Positions 8,925-17,947 of a stretch of DNA of 64,000 nt are shown here, piece after piece. This DNA comes from Mycobacterium kyogaense. Lineage in GTDB: Bacteria; Actinomycetota; Actinomycetes; Mycobacteriales; Mycobacteriaceae. A program made the translations under genes and the position numbers. Numbering within the stretch: the stretch's first letter is position 1; every line of letters begins with the position of its first letter. The notes under the pieces are model-generated. The model did no database searches, was not told where the DNA came from, and saw nothing but the letters and a program-made list of their open reading frames with translations. The stretch covers positions 124,001 through 188,000 of the forward strand of contig NZ_QJUA01000001.1 in the NCBI RefSeq assembly GCF_003254575.1. The letters are read 5' to 3'.

Positions 8925-10190
8925 ATGGCGACAGTCACCGGCGCCACCGCGCAATCGGACTTCGCGATCGACGCCCGTTCGGATGCGGGTTTCGCGGACG
9001 CAGTGCGGTCCTACGTGCGTCGAGTCCGCGGCGGCGACATGGGTTCTTTGCCTGCGGTTCTTGGCTTGATCGTGCTGTTCGTCGTGTTCGGTCTCGCCAA
9101 CGACCGATTCATGTCGGCGCTGAACCTGGCCAACCTGATCACCCAGGCCGGTGCCATCTGCGTGCTGGCGATGGGCCTGGTGTTCGTGCTGTTGCTCGGC
9201 GACATCGACCTGTCCGCCGGTGTCGCGGGTGGGGTGTCGGCCTGTGTGATGGCGCTGACGATCGTGGACCTGAGCTGGCCGTGGTGGGCGGCCGTGCTCG
9301 CCGGCGTCGCGTGCGGTGCGGTGATCGGACTGTGCATCGGTGTGTTGCGGGCCAGGCTCGGTATCCCGTCGTTCGTGGTGACGTTGGCGTTCTTCCTCGG
9401 CTTGCAGGGCGTGACGCTGAAGCTGATCGGGGAGGGCGGGTCGGTGCGGGTCGACGATCCGGTGATCCGTGGGCTGACGATCAGCAATCTGGCGGTGCCG
9501 GTGGGCTGGACCATCGCGGGGCTCGTGGTGGTGGGTTTCGCCGCGCTCGAGGTGGTGCAGTTTCAGCGCAAGCGCGCGCTGGGTCTGGCGCATGCGCCGC
9601 TCGGTGTGGTGGCGGCGCGAGTCGGAGCGGTCGCGGCCGTGGTGCTCGGCGTGACGTTCATCATGAGCGTCAACCGCAGCGTCAACCCGAATGTGCAGAT
9701 CCGCGGGGTGCCCTACGTGCTGCCACTGATCGTGGTGCTGCTCATCGTGATGACGGTCGTGCTCACCCGCACCTCGTACGGCAGACATGTCTACGCCGTC
9801 GGCGGCAACGCCGAAGCTGCTCGCCGCGCAGGCATTTCGGTGAACCGCATCCGGGTCTCGGTGTTCGTGGTGTGCTCGTCGATGGCGGCGCTGAGCGGGA
9901 TCATCGCGGCCTCCTACGCGGGCAAGGTGTCGGCGTCCTCCGGTGCAGGCAACACGCTGCTGTATGCGGTCGGCGCCGCCGTCATCGGCGGCACCAGCCT
10001 GTTCGGCGGGCGCGGCCGTGCCGTCGACGCGGTGATCGGCGGGGTCGTGGTGGCGACGATCGCCAACGGCCTGGGCTTGCTCAACCAGTCGTCGTACATC
10101 AACTTCCTGGTCACCGGCGGTGTGCTGCTGCTGGCTGCCAGTGTGGATGCGATCTCGCGGCGGCGCCGCTCGTCTACCGGATTGGGTTGA
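8925..10190 (+). CDS. xylH: Xylose-type ABC transporter permease
   Basis: Inner-membrane permease of the ribose/xylose BPD_transp_2 family, about 421 residues with around ten predicted membrane segments. Visible family features are the L-L-G-D-I-D-L-S-A-G-V loop, G-I-P-S-F-V-V-T-L, and the cytoplasmic A-V-G-G-N-A-E-A-A-R-R-A-G-I segment that contacts the ATPase. The ATG at 8925 is chosen because GGAAGGA precedes it; a GTG at 8898 overlapping the xylG stop lacks a ribosome site. Its 3' end is only 3 nt from the convergent aminotransferase gene. Together with XylF and the half-size XylG it makes a complete importer. Confidence 0.88.
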   Translation: MATVTGATAQSDFAIDARSDAGFADAVRSYVRRVRGGDMGSLPAVLGLIVLFVVFGLANDRFMSALNLANLITQAGAICVLAMGLVFVLLLGDIDLSAGVAGGVSACVMALTIVDLSWPWWAAVLAGVACGAVIGLCIGVLRARLGIPSFVVTLAFFLGLQGVTLKLIGEGGSVRVDDPVIRGLTISNLAVPVGWTIAGLVVVGFAALEVVQFQRKRALGLAHAPLGVVAARVGAVAAVVLGVTFIMSVNRSVNPNVQIRGVPYVLPLIVVLLIVMTVVLTRTSYGRHVYAVGGNAEAARRAGISVNRIRVSVFVVCSSMAALSGIIAASYAGKVSASSGAGNTLLYAVGAAVIGGTSLFGGRGRAVDAVIGGVVVATIANGLGLLNQSSYINFLVTGGVLLLAASVDAISRRRRSSTGLG

Positions 10191-10193
10191 GCC

Positions 10194-11348
10194 TCAACGT
10201 AACCACGCACCGATACGCCGCAGCGCCTCATCGATGTCGGAGGTCGGGCCGGCGAAGGACAGTCGCACCGACGCGCCACCGCGCACCGTGTCGAAGTCGA
10301 CCCCCGGCGCGATCGCGACGCCGGTGTCGGAGAGCAGTGTCGAGCAGAAACGCAGCGAGTCAGTGGTCAGATGCGAGACGTCGGCGTAGACGTAGAACGC
10401 CCCGTCGGCCGGCGCGAGTCGATCGATGCCCATCCCTCGCAGCCCGTCCAGCAGCAGTGTGCGGTTGGCGCCGTAGCCGTCGAGCAGCGCTTCCGCCTCG
10501 GCGATGGACTGGTCGGTGAAGGCGGCAACAGCCGCCATCTGAGGCAGTACCGGTGGGCAGATGGTGAAGTTCCCCGTCAGCCGGTCCACCGCCCTGCGCA
10601 AGTCCTGCGGAACCAGCAGCCAGCCCAGCCGCCAGCCCGTCATCGCGAAGTATTTCGAAAAGCTGTTCGCCACAACGGCTTCTCGTGAGGTCTCCCACGC
10701 GCAGCTGGTCTCGGGCGCACCCGGGTAGACCAGGCCGTGGTAGACCTCGTCACTGATCAGGCGCACACCGGACTCGGCGCACCACGTCGCGATCGCCGCC
10801 AACTCGGCGGGCGGGATCACGGTTCCGGTGGGGTTCGCGGGACTCGCCACGATCACGCCGGCAATCGGCGGGTCGAGGGCGGTGAGCATGTCCAGGGTCG
10901 GCTGGAAGCGCGTGTCGGGGCCGCAGGGCAACTCCACGACGTCGCAACCCAGCGCGGTGAGGATGTTGCGATAGCAGGGGTACCCGGGGCTCGCGATCGC
11001 GATACGGTCACCTGCGTCGAAACAGGCCAGGAATGCGAGCAGGAATCCGCCCGAGGAGCCGGTGGTGATCACGACGTCGTCGGGGTCGACAGCCAGGCCG
11101 TGCCGATGGTCGTAGGTCGCGGCGATCGCAGCACGGAGCTCGGGGATGCCGAGTGCGACGGTGTAGCCGAGACGATCGTTGTTCAGCGCGGCGACGGCCG
11201 CCTCGCGAACCGCTGCCGGCGCGCCCGCGCTGGGCTGCCCGGCGGACAGGTTGACCAGATCGCCGTGCGTGCGTTGCCGCTCCGCCGCGGCGAGCCAGAC
11301 ATCCATCACGTAGAACGGCGGGATGCCGGACCGCAGCGAAACGCTCAT
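10194..11348 (-). CDS. aspB: PLP-dependent class I/II aminotransferase (AspB, Rv3565-like)
   Basis: A 384-residue fold-type I aminotransferase. The PLP lysine lies in S-F-S-K-Y-F-A-M-T-G-W-R-L-G-W, with the S-P-A-N-P-T-G-T loop and the terminal arginine segment (S-V-R-L-S-F) also present. It is the last gene of the run fadD3-fadE31-fadE32-fadE33-aspB, the same order as Rv3561-Rv3565 in M. tuberculosis, where it is called aspB. Its substrate is not known, and a direct role in steroid degradation has not been shown to my knowledge. The ATG at 11348 lies 9 nt after the fadE33 stop, consistent with co-transcription. Confidence 0.8.
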   Translation of the reverse strand: MSVSLRSGIPPFYVMDVWLAAAERQRTHGDLVNLSAGQPSAGAPAAVREAAVAALNNDRLGYTVALGIPELRAAIAATYDHRHGLAVDPDDVVITTGSSGGFLLAFLACFDAGDRIAIASPGYPCYRNILTALGCDVVELPCGPDTRFQPTLDMLTALDPPIAGVIVASPANPTGTVIPPAELAAIATWCAESGVRLISDEVYHGLVYPGAPETSCAWETSREAVVANSFSKYFAMTGWRLGWLLVPQDLRRAVDRLTGNFTICPPVLPQMAAVAAFTDQSIAEAEALLDGYGANRTLLLDGLRGMGIDRLAPADGAFYVYADVSHLTTDSLRFCSTLLSDTGVAIAPGVDFDTVRGGASVRLSFAGPTSDIDEALRRIGAWLR

Positions 11349-11357
11349 CCCGCCAGG

Positions 11358-12317
11358 CTAGAACAGTTCCGATTCGAGGCGGCGTACCTGTTCACGCGGA
11401 GCTCCGAGTAGCTGCGCGCTGCCGTGGGCGCGTTTGAAATAGAGCTGGATGTCGCTCTCCCAGGTGATCGCGATACCACCGTGCATCTGCACCGCCTCGG
11501 CGGCGACTCCGGACAGCGCCTCGCTGGCGGCCAGCCGCGCCCGCGCCGCCGACACCGGTGAGGGTGCCGCGGTGTACTCGGAGACGGCCTCGTCGACGAT
11601 CGCGCGTGCCGTCTCGACCGCGACGTACTGATCGGCCATCCGGTGCTTGAGCGCTTGGAAGCTTCCGATCGGCCGGCCGAACTGGACCCGGTCTTTGGTG
11701 TAGGCGACCGTCAGATCCAGGCAGCGCGTCGCCGCACCCACCTGCTCGGCCGCAATGAGGATCGCCGCCATGTCGGCCAGCCCGGGGTCGGGTCCGAGCA
11801 CCGTGGTGTCGGAGGGCTCCAGCGCTGCGAGCGGGCGGGTGATGTCCATCGCCGTCGCTGAGGTGGTGGTGAAAGTCCGCCAGTGCGTGAGGTTTTCCCC
11901 ATCGGCGGCGATCACGACGTCGGCGGTGTCGCCGTTGATCACGTACCCGGGATCGAAGACGACGGTGCCGATCGAACGACCTTCGGTGAGCGCCTCGAGT
12001 AGATCTGCCGGTGGTTCGGGCAGCGAGAGCAGCGCGAGTTCGGCGAGCGTGGTCCCCAGCAGCGGCGTCGGCACCAGCCGCTTGCCGAGTTCGCCGAGCA
12101 CCACGGCCGCGTCGGCGAATTCACCGCCCGCGCCGCCGAGTTCCTCGGGGACCACCAGGGCTGCGGCACCGACCTGTTCGCACAGCATCGACCACAGAGC
12201 CTCGTCGTACCCCCGTTCTGACGCGGCCGCCGCGCGTACCGCCTCAGGTGAGGCGTGTTTGTCGACGAGCGCTGCGACGGTGTCGCGCAACAACTCCCGT
12301 TCGTCGGTCGATGTCAC
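11358..12317 (-). CDS. ipdE2: Acyl-CoA dehydrogenase beta-type subunit IpdE2 (FadE33)
   Basis: A 319-residue acyl-CoA dehydrogenase-like protein, shorter than normal ACADs, as expected for the small subunit of the heterotetrameric steroid ACADs. In mycobacteria FadE33 (IpdE2) pairs with FadE30 (IpdE1) to dehydrogenate 5-hydroxy-HIP-CoA, an intermediate of steroid C/D-ring breakdown. Visible family features are L-V-V-P-E-E-L-G-G-A-G-G-E near residue 67 and the C-terminal Q-M-H-G-G-I-A-I-T-W-E segment. Its GTG start overlaps the fadE32 stop by 4 nt (GTGA). Its partner gene lies about 3.6 kb away in the divergent operon, the arrangement known from M. tuberculosis. Confidence 0.85.
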   Translation of the reverse strand: MTSTDERELLRDTVAALVDKHASPEAVRAAAASERGYDEALWSMLCEQVGAAALVVPEELGGAGGEFADAAVVLGELGKRLVPTPLLGTTLAELALLSLPEPPADLLEALTEGRSIGTVVFDPGYVINGDTADVVIAADGENLTHWRTFTTTSATAMDITRPLAALEPSDTTVLGPDPGLADMAAILIAAEQVGAATRCLDLTVAYTKDRVQFGRPIGSFQALKHRMADQYVAVETARAIVDEAVSEYTAAPSPVSAARARLAASEALSGVAAEAVQMHGGIAITWESDIQLYFKRAHGSAQLLGAPREQVRRLESELF

Positions 12318-13267
12318 AGTGCCTCCAGAACTCGTCGACGGTGCCACGTGGGGTCGCCCCAGGCGGGCCGCAGGGCCTGAGCCCGGAGCAGCAACAGCGA
12401 CAGGTCGTGTTCCTGGGTGTATCCGATCGCGCCGTGGGTCTGCAGCGCCGAGCGGGCGGCGAGCAACGCCGCGTCGGCGGCGGCGACTTTGGCGGCGCTG
12501 ACGTCACGCGCGGTGTCGGGGGAGCCATCGGCCAGTGCGAGCGCGGCCCCGTGCACCAGGGGTCGCGCCATCTCGACGGCGATCAGCACGTCGGCGAGCT
12601 TGTGCTTGATCGCCTGGTAGGTACCGATGACAGTCCCGAACTGGCTGCGCTGCTTGGCATAGGAGACCGACGCATCCAGCATGGCCTGCGCGGCCCCCAC
12701 CAGTTGTGCGGCGGTGGCGAGCGCTCCGAACTCGAATGCGCGTGACACGTCGGCGGGGCGCGTGTCACCGCTCGCGGTCACCTCGAACAGGTGGCGGGCG
12801 GGGTCGACGGAGGCGTGCCGCTCGCCGGGCGTGGCCTCGCCGACCGCGCCGTCGGCGACCAGCAGTACCAGCCCGGCGGTGTCCGCGTCCACGGCGCGGG
12901 GCACCTGTGGAGGTGCGGCGACGGTGGCGATCACCTCGCCCGCGGCCAGTGCGCCGGATCGCTCGTCGTCGGCGAGCAGAACCGGTGCGACCGCTATCGA
13001 TTCGGTGACCGGCCCGGGAACGTTCCACCGGCCCAGCCGCTCCAGTGCGACCACGAGGTCGACGGGGTGAGCGTCGATGCCGTCGAATTGTTCGGACACC
13101 ATCAGAGCGGTCACGCCCAGGTCGGACAACTGCGCCCAGATCTTGCGGCCGGGCGCGGTGTCACCGGCCGCCCACGCGCGCACGGCGTCGGGAATGTCGG
13201 CCGCGCCCAGGGCGGCGTCGATGCTCGCGGCGAAGTCCCGCTGCTGTTCGTCGATCTCGAAGTTCAC
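12314..13267 (-). CDS. fadE32: Acyl-CoA dehydrogenase FadE32
   Basis: A 317-residue ACAD-like subunit corresponding by gene order to Rv3563 (fadE32). It has the N-terminal helical domain and the C-terminal R-S-A-L-Q-T-H-G-A-I-G-Y-T-Q-E-H-D segment, but the mid-domain is short, as in the smaller subunits of steroid ACADs. It probably pairs with the adjacent FadE31. The substrate in the HIP branch is not firmly known to me. The GTG at 13267 is chosen because the residues before it (up to 13342) are the antisense of fadE31. It starts 7 nt after the fadE31 stop and ends overlapping fadE33. Confidence 0.83.
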   Translation of the reverse strand: MNFEIDEQQRDFAASIDAALGAADIPDAVRAWAAGDTAPGRKIWAQLSDLGVTALMVSEQFDGIDAHPVDLVVALERLGRWNVPGPVTESIAVAPVLLADDERSGALAAGEVIATVAAPPQVPRAVDADTAGLVLLVADGAVGEATPGERHASVDPARHLFEVTASGDTRPADVSRAFEFGALATAAQLVGAAQAMLDASVSYAKQRSQFGTVIGTYQAIKHKLADVLIAVEMARPLVHGAALALADGSPDTARDVSAAKVAAADAALLAARSALQTHGAIGYTQEHDLSLLLLRAQALRPAWGDPTWHRRRVLEAL

Positions 13268-13274
13268 GTCTCGT

Positions 13275-14399
13275 CTACTTTCGGGGCAGGCCCAGCAGCC
13301 GCTCGGCGATGATGTTGCGCTGGATTTCGTTGGTGCCCGCATAGATCGGGCCGCCGAGTGCGAACAACAGACCCTCGGTCACGCTATCCATCAGCTCGCC
13401 GTCGGCGCCTCGGAGATCCAGTGCGGTCTGATGCAGTGCGACGTCCAGATCGGACCAGAACACCTTGGTGATCGACGACTCGGCGCCGAGTTCGCCGCCG
13501 GCGGTCACTCTCGTCACGGTGCCGAACGTGTGCAGCCGGTAGGCCTGGGCTTTGATCCACGCATCGGCCACGCGATCGGTGAACTCGGGCTTCGGATCGT
13601 TCTTCCATTGCTGCACAAGCCGTTCGGCGGGAGCGAGGAAACGTGCCGGGCTGCGCAGCGACATGCCGCGTTCGTTGCTCGACGTGCTCATCGCCGCCCG
13701 CCAGCCGTCGTGCACACCGCCGATGACGTCCTCGTCGGGCACGAACACGTCGTCGAGGAAGATCTCCCCGAAGCCGGTCGCGCCGCCGAGTTGGGCGATC
13801 GGTCGCACCGTCACGCCGTCGGCTTTCAGGTCGAACATCACGTAGGTCAGGCCCTTGTGCCGCTGCGCCTCCGGATCAGAGCGGAACAGTCCGAACGCGC
13901 GCTCCCCGAACACCGCACGCGAACTCCAGATTTTCTGCCCGTTGAGCAGCCAGCCGCCGTCGGTGCGCGTCGCGGTCGAGCGCAGCGACGCCAGGTCGCT
14001 GCCCGACTCGGGCTCCGACCACGCCTGCGCCCAGATCTCCTCGCCGCTGGCCATCTTCGGCAGGATTCGGTCGCGTTGCTCCTCGGTACCGTGCGCGAAC
14101 AGCGTGGGCGCGAGCATCGAGGTGCCGTTGGCGCTCGCTCGCCCCGGCGCACCGGCACGAAAGTACTCCTCCTCGAACACAATCCACTGCAACAGCGTGG
14201 CGTCGCGGCCGCCGTAGCTCTGCGGCCAGGTGATCACCGACAGGCCGGCGTCGAAGAGGATCTTGTCCCAGCGCCGGTGCTGCTCGAACCCCTCGGCGGT
14301 GTCGTAGGACTCGGTGGGGAAGTCCGCGGTGTGGGCGGTCAGGAACTCGCGCACCTCGGCGCGGAACGCCTCGGTGTCGTCGTCGATGTTGAGGTCCAT
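13275..14399 (-). CDS. fadE31: Acyl-CoA dehydrogenase FadE31
   Basis: A 374-residue full-length ACAD (large-subunit type) corresponding to Rv3562. The flavin-binding A-W-S-E-P-E-S-G-S-D-L-A-S-L segment near residue 125, the W-P-Q-S-Y-G-G-R loop and the C-terminal Y-A-G-T-N-E-I-Q-R-N-I-I-A-E-R-L-L-G signature are all visible. It is expected to form a heteromer with FadE32 encoded next to it and to act on a CoA thioester from the steroid C/D rings; the exact step is not settled. The ATG overlaps the fadD3 stop by 4 nt, so the genes are translationally coupled. Confidence 0.86.
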   Translation of the reverse strand: MDLNIDDDTEAFRAEVREFLTAHTADFPTESYDTAEGFEQHRRWDKILFDAGLSVITWPQSYGGRDATLLQWIVFEEEYFRAGAPGRASANGTSMLAPTLFAHGTEEQRDRILPKMASGEEIWAQAWSEPESGSDLASLRSTATRTDGGWLLNGQKIWSSRAVFGERAFGLFRSDPEAQRHKGLTYVMFDLKADGVTVRPIAQLGGATGFGEIFLDDVFVPDEDVIGGVHDGWRAAMSTSSNERGMSLRSPARFLAPAERLVQQWKNDPKPEFTDRVADAWIKAQAYRLHTFGTVTRVTAGGELGAESSITKVFWSDLDVALHQTALDLRGADGELMDSVTEGLLFALGGPIYAGTNEIQRNIIAERLLGLPRK

Positions 14400-15919
14400 C
14401 AGTTCCTCTCTCGCAGTTGTGGTTTGACGACCTTGCCACCCGGGTTGCGCGGCAGCGCGTCGAGGAACTCGACCGAGCGCGGGGTCTTGAAGTTGGCGAG
14501 GTGGGCGCGCGCGTGGTCGATCACCGTCTGGGCGTCCAGCTCGGTTCCTGGCAGCGTCACGACGAAGGCCTTGCCGACTTCGCCGAGCCGCTCGTCGGGC
14601 ACTCCGATGACGGCGACCTCGGCGACGCCGGGCAGCCGCGCGAGGACCTGCTCGATCTCGGCCGGATAGACGTTGAAGCCGCCGCAGATGTACATGTCCT
14701 TGAGCCGGTCGGTGATCTTCAGATTGCCCGCCTCGTCGAGTTCGCCGACGTCACCGGTGTGCAGCCAGCCCTCGGCGTCGATCGCCGCCGCTGTCGCCTC
14801 CGGGTCGTCGAGGTAGCCGAGCATCACGTTGGGCCCGCGGAGCAAGACTTCTCCTTGGTCGCCAATCCGCAGGTCGAAGTCGGCGATGGGGCGGCCCGAC
14901 GTGGTCGCGACGGTCACCGCGTCGTCGTCGGCCCGGCACATCGTCCCGAACCCGGCCGCCTCGGTGAGCCCGTACGCGGTGAGCACGATGTCGATGTCGA
15001 GCTCGTTCTGCATCCGTTCGATCAGCACGACCGGAATGGTGGCGGCACCGGTGACCGCGAAACATAGTGAGCTGAGGTCGAATTCGGCGCGACGGGGGTG
15101 GTCGAGAAGAGTCTGGTAGATGGTCGGCGGTCCGGGTAGCACGGTGATGCGGTGCTCCTCGACCGCCCGCATCGCGGTCTCGGGGTCGAAGGTCAGGGCC
15201 GGGAACAACGTGGCGCCGGTCTGCAGGCAGGCCAGAATGCCGGCCTTGTAACCGAAGTTGTGGAAGAACGGGTTGATGCAGAGGTAGCGGTCGGCGCTGG
15301 TGAGCTGGCCGCACGCCGCCCACGCCGCCGACGCGTCCAGGGATTGCCGGTGCGCGCAGCGCACGCCCTTGCTCCGTCCGGTGGTGCCGGAGGTGAATAG
15401 GATGTCGGAGACGTCGTCGGCGCCGACGGCGGCCGCGCGGGCGTCGACCGCGGCCAGATCCGTCCCGGTGGCGACGAACTCCGCCCACGTCCCGTCCTCG
15501 GCGTCGACCGGGATGCGCACGATGTCCCGCAGCTCCGGAAGGGCCGAGCGCTCGATGCTTGCGGCCTTGTCCGAGCCGAGGAAGTCGCCGGAGGCGAACA
15601 GCAGCGGCGCGGCGGTGCGCGCCAGGATATCGGTGGCCTCACTGGTGGTGTAGCGGGTGTTCAGTGGGACGAGGACCCCACCGGCATGGTGGATGGCCAG
15701 GCAGGCCACCACCCAGTGCCAGGTGTTCGGCGACCAGATCGCGACGCGATCGCCGGGGGCGATGCCTGCTGCGAGCAGGGCGGCCGCGGCCTGCCGGACC
15801 TCGGCTCGCAGTTGCGCGAACGTCAGTGTCTTGGTGGGTGTGACCACGGCGGGATGGTCGGGGAGTTCGCGAGCGATGTGGTCCAGAACCGCGGGAGTGG
15901 TTCTCGCGGCGGTGGTCAT
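14399..15919 (-). CDS. fadD3: HIP-CoA synthetase FadD3
   Basis: Adenylate-forming acyl-CoA ligase that activates HIP (the propionate-bearing methylhexahydroindanedione left after steroid A/B-ring removal) to HIP-CoA, whose CoA ester is the KstR2 inducer. The 506-residue protein has the L-F-T-S-G-T-T-G-R-S-K-G-V AMP loop, Y-G-L-T-E-A, the L-H-T-G-D-V motif and the C-terminal P-R-N-P-G-G-K-V lysine motif. Gene order (fadD3, fadE31, fadE32, fadE33, aspB) matches Rv3561-Rv3565. The ATG at 15919 faces fadE30 across a short gap with a KstR2 operator, so the divergent operons are likely co-repressed. Confidence 0.9.
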   Translation of the reverse strand: MTTAARTTPAVLDHIARELPDHPAVVTPTKTLTFAQLRAEVRQAAAALLAAGIAPGDRVAIWSPNTWHWVVACLAIHHAGGVLVPLNTRYTTSEATDILARTAAPLLFASGDFLGSDKAASIERSALPELRDIVRIPVDAEDGTWAEFVATGTDLAAVDARAAAVGADDVSDILFTSGTTGRSKGVRCAHRQSLDASAAWAACGQLTSADRYLCINPFFHNFGYKAGILACLQTGATLFPALTFDPETAMRAVEEHRITVLPGPPTIYQTLLDHPRRAEFDLSSLCFAVTGAATIPVVLIERMQNELDIDIVLTAYGLTEAAGFGTMCRADDDAVTVATTSGRPIADFDLRIGDQGEVLLRGPNVMLGYLDDPEATAAAIDAEGWLHTGDVGELDEAGNLKITDRLKDMYICGGFNVYPAEIEQVLARLPGVAEVAVIGVPDERLGEVGKAFVVTLPGTELDAQTVIDHARAHLANFKTPRSVEFLDALPRNPGGKVVKPQLRERN

Positions 15920-15945
15920 GGAACTCCTTGGGGATCGGTTACCCG

Positions 15946-15975
15946 AGCAAGTGCTTGGTAGGTTAGCCTACAGGG
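15946..15975 (+). promoter_or_regulatory. KstR2 operator and leaderless fadE30 promoter
   Basis: A-G-CAAG-TG-CTTG-G-T at 15946-15959 fits the KstR2 consensus (A-n-CAAG-nn-CTTG-n-T). Four nt later a TAGCCT -10 element (15964-15969) is followed by exactly six nt and the GTG of fadE30 at 15976, the geometry of a leaderless mycobacterial transcript. The operator sits in the 56-nt gap shared with fadD3 and would cover both promoters. Confidence 0.8.
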
Positions 15976-17124
15976 GTGATCGAGGTCCAGGAGTTCAGGG
16001 CGCAGGTCCGCGACTGGCTGGCGGAGAACCTGGTCGGCGACTACGCGGCACTCAAGGGGTTGGGTGGCCCCGGTCGGGAGCACGAGGCCTTCGAGGAGCG
16101 GCTCGCGTGGAATCGCCATCTGGCGGCCGCGGGTCTGACGTGTCTGGGCTGGCCGGAAGAGCATGGTGGCCGCGGGTTGTCGGTGGCGCACCGCGTCGCG
16201 TTCTACGAGGAATACGCGAAGGCCGATGCGCCCGACAAGGTCAACCACCTCGGCGAGGAACTGCTCGGGCCCACACTGATCGCGTACGGCACGCCCGAGC
16301 AGCAGAAGCGGTTCCTGCCGAAGATCCTCGACGTCACCGAATTGTGGTCGCAGGGCTACTCCGAACCCGGTGCGGGCAGCGATCTGGCCAACGTGTCGAC
16401 CACGGCCGTGCTCGACGGTGACCAGTGGATCCTCAACGGACAGAAGGTGTGGACGTCGCTGGCGCACTGGGCGCAGTGGTGTTTCGTGGTGGCGCGCAGC
16501 GAGAAGGGCTCGAAGCGGCACGCCGGCCTGTCCTTCCTGCTGGTGCCGCTGGACCAGCCCGGCGTCGAGATTCGCCCGATCATCCAGCTCACCGGCGACT
16601 CGGAGTTCAACGAGGTGTTCTTCACCGACGCCCGCACCGATGCCGACCTCGTGGTCGGGGAACCGGGTGACGGGTGGCGCGTGGCGATGGGACTGCTGAC
16701 CTTCGAACGTGGCGTGTCGACACTCGGCCAGCAGATCCGTTATGCGCGTGAGCATTCGAACCTCGTCGAGCTCGCCAAGAAGGTCGGTGCCGCAGACGAT
16801 CCACTGATCCGGGAGCGGCTCACCCGGTCGTGGGCGGGGCTGCGGGCGATGCGCTCATTCGCCTTGGCGACGATGGACGAAGAACGCCCGGGACAAGATT
16901 CGGTGTCGAAGTTGCTGTGGGCCAATTGGCATCGCGAGCTGGGGGAGATCGCGATGGACGTGCTCGGTGTGGCGGGCCTGACGCTGCCCGAGGGAGAATT
17001 CAGCGAATGGCAACGGCTGTTCCTGTTCTCCCGCTCCGACACCATCTACGGCGGCTCGAACGAGGTGCAGCGCAACATCATCGCCGAGCGGGTGCTCGGC
17101 CTACCGAGAGAAGGGCGGCCCTGA
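15976..17124 (+). CDS. ipdE1: Acyl-CoA dehydrogenase alpha-type subunit IpdE1 (FadE30)
   Basis: A 382-residue ACAD that with IpdE2 (FadE33) forms the heterotetramer oxidising 5-hydroxy-HIP-CoA to its enoyl-CoA during steroid C/D-ring degradation. It has the full large-subunit architecture: G-W-P-E-E-H-G-G-R near residue 56, the flavin-binding Y-S-E-P-G-A-G-S-D-L-A segment, and the Y-G-G-S-N-E-V-Q-R-N-I-I-A-E-R signature at the end. The GTG start is six nt after a -10 element and downstream of a KstR2 operator, so translation is probably leaderless. It heads the operon fadE30-ipdF-kstR2-fadA6, as Rv3560c-Rv3556c do in M. tuberculosis. Confidence 0.88.
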   Translation: MIEVQEFRAQVRDWLAENLVGDYAALKGLGGPGREHEAFEERLAWNRHLAAAGLTCLGWPEEHGGRGLSVAHRVAFYEEYAKADAPDKVNHLGEELLGPTLIAYGTPEQQKRFLPKILDVTELWSQGYSEPGAGSDLANVSTTAVLDGDQWILNGQKVWTSLAHWAQWCFVVARSEKGSKRHAGLSFLLVPLDQPGVEIRPIIQLTGDSEFNEVFFTDARTDADLVVGEPGDGWRVAMGLLTFERGVSTLGQQIRYAREHSNLVELAKKVGAADDPLIRERLTRSWAGLRAMRSFALATMDEERPGQDSVSKLLWANWHRELGEIAMDVLGVAGLTLPEGEFSEWQRLFLFSRSDTIYGGSNEVQRNIIAERVLGLPREGRP

Positions 17125-17155
17125 TGAGCGCTTGCGCGAAGAAGAGACGATCAGC

Positions 17156-17947
17156 GTGACCGATTTGTCCGTCGCCCCGGCGGAGATCGAGGGGCACAAC
17201 CTGCTGGCCGGCAAGGTGGTCCTGGTCACCGCCGCCGCGGGCACCGGGATCGGGTCGACGACGGCGCGGCGCGCACTGGCCGAAGGTGCCGACGTCGTGG
17301 TCTCCGACTATCACGAACGCCGCCTGGGCGAGACGCGCGACGAGCTCGCCGGGCTCGGTCTGGGCACGGTCCACGCCGTGGTGTGTGACGTCACCTCGAC
17401 CGCGGCGGTCGACGGGTTGTTCGCAGAGGCGGTCGAAAAAGCCGGCCGGCTCGACGTGCTGGTCAACAACGCAGGGCTCGGCGGTCAGACCCCGGTGATC
17501 GACATGACCGACGACGAGTGGGACCGGGTGCTCAACGTGACGCTGACCTCGGTGATGCGGTCGACGCGCGCAGCGCTGCGGTACTTCCGCGACGCCGGCC
17601 ACGGCGGCGTGATCGTCAACAACGCCAGTGTGCTGGGCTGGCGCGCGCAGCACTCTCAATCCCATTACGCCGCAGCCAAAGCCGGGGTCATGGCGCTGAC
17701 GCGGTGCAGCGCGATAGAGGCGGTCGAGTACGGCGTGCGCATCAACGCGGTGTCGCCGAGCATCGCCCGGCACAAGTTCCTGGAGAAGACGTCGAGCTCT
17801 GAGCTGCTCGACCGGCTGGCCCAGGGTGAGGCGTTCGGCCGGGCGGCAGAACCGTGGGAGGTCGCGGCCACGATCGCGTTCCTGGCCAGTGACTACTCCA
17901 GTTACCTCACCGGTGAGGTGATCTCGGTGTCGAGCCAGCACCCATGA
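17156..17947 (+). CDS. ipdF: Short-chain dehydrogenase IpdF (Rv3559c-like)
   Basis: A 263-residue SDR, by synteny IpdF, reported to oxidise the 5-hydroxyl of the HIP-CoA series during steroid ring degradation. The cofactor loop is unusual, T-A-A-A-G-T-G-I-G, followed by NNAGLGG and a catalytic Y-A-A-A-K pair; N-N-A-S replaces the usual serine segment before it. I chose the GTG at 17156 over the in-frame position at 17132 because the fold begins shortly afterwards and an AGAAGAGA stretch precedes it. The stop overlaps the kstR2 ATG by 4 nt. Confidence 0.82.
   Translation: MTDLSVAPAEIEGHNLLAGKVVLVTAAAGTGIGSTTARRALAEGADVVVSDYHERRLGETRDELAGLGLGTVHAVVCDVTSTAAVDGLFAEAVEKAGRLDVLVNNAGLGGQTPVIDMTDDEWDRVLNVTLTSVMRSTRAALRYFRDAGHGGVIVNNASVLGWRAQHSQSHYAAAKAGVMALTRCSAIEAVEYGVRINAVSPSIARHKFLEKTSSSELLDRLAQGEAFGRAAEPWEVAATIAFLASDYSSYLTGEVISVSSQHP

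Noticed and set aside
10184..10200. GTTGAG-C-CTCAAC inverted repeat between xylH and aspB as a terminator
   Set aside because: The loop would be one base and no T-tract follows on either strand, so a stable hairpin terminator is unlikely.
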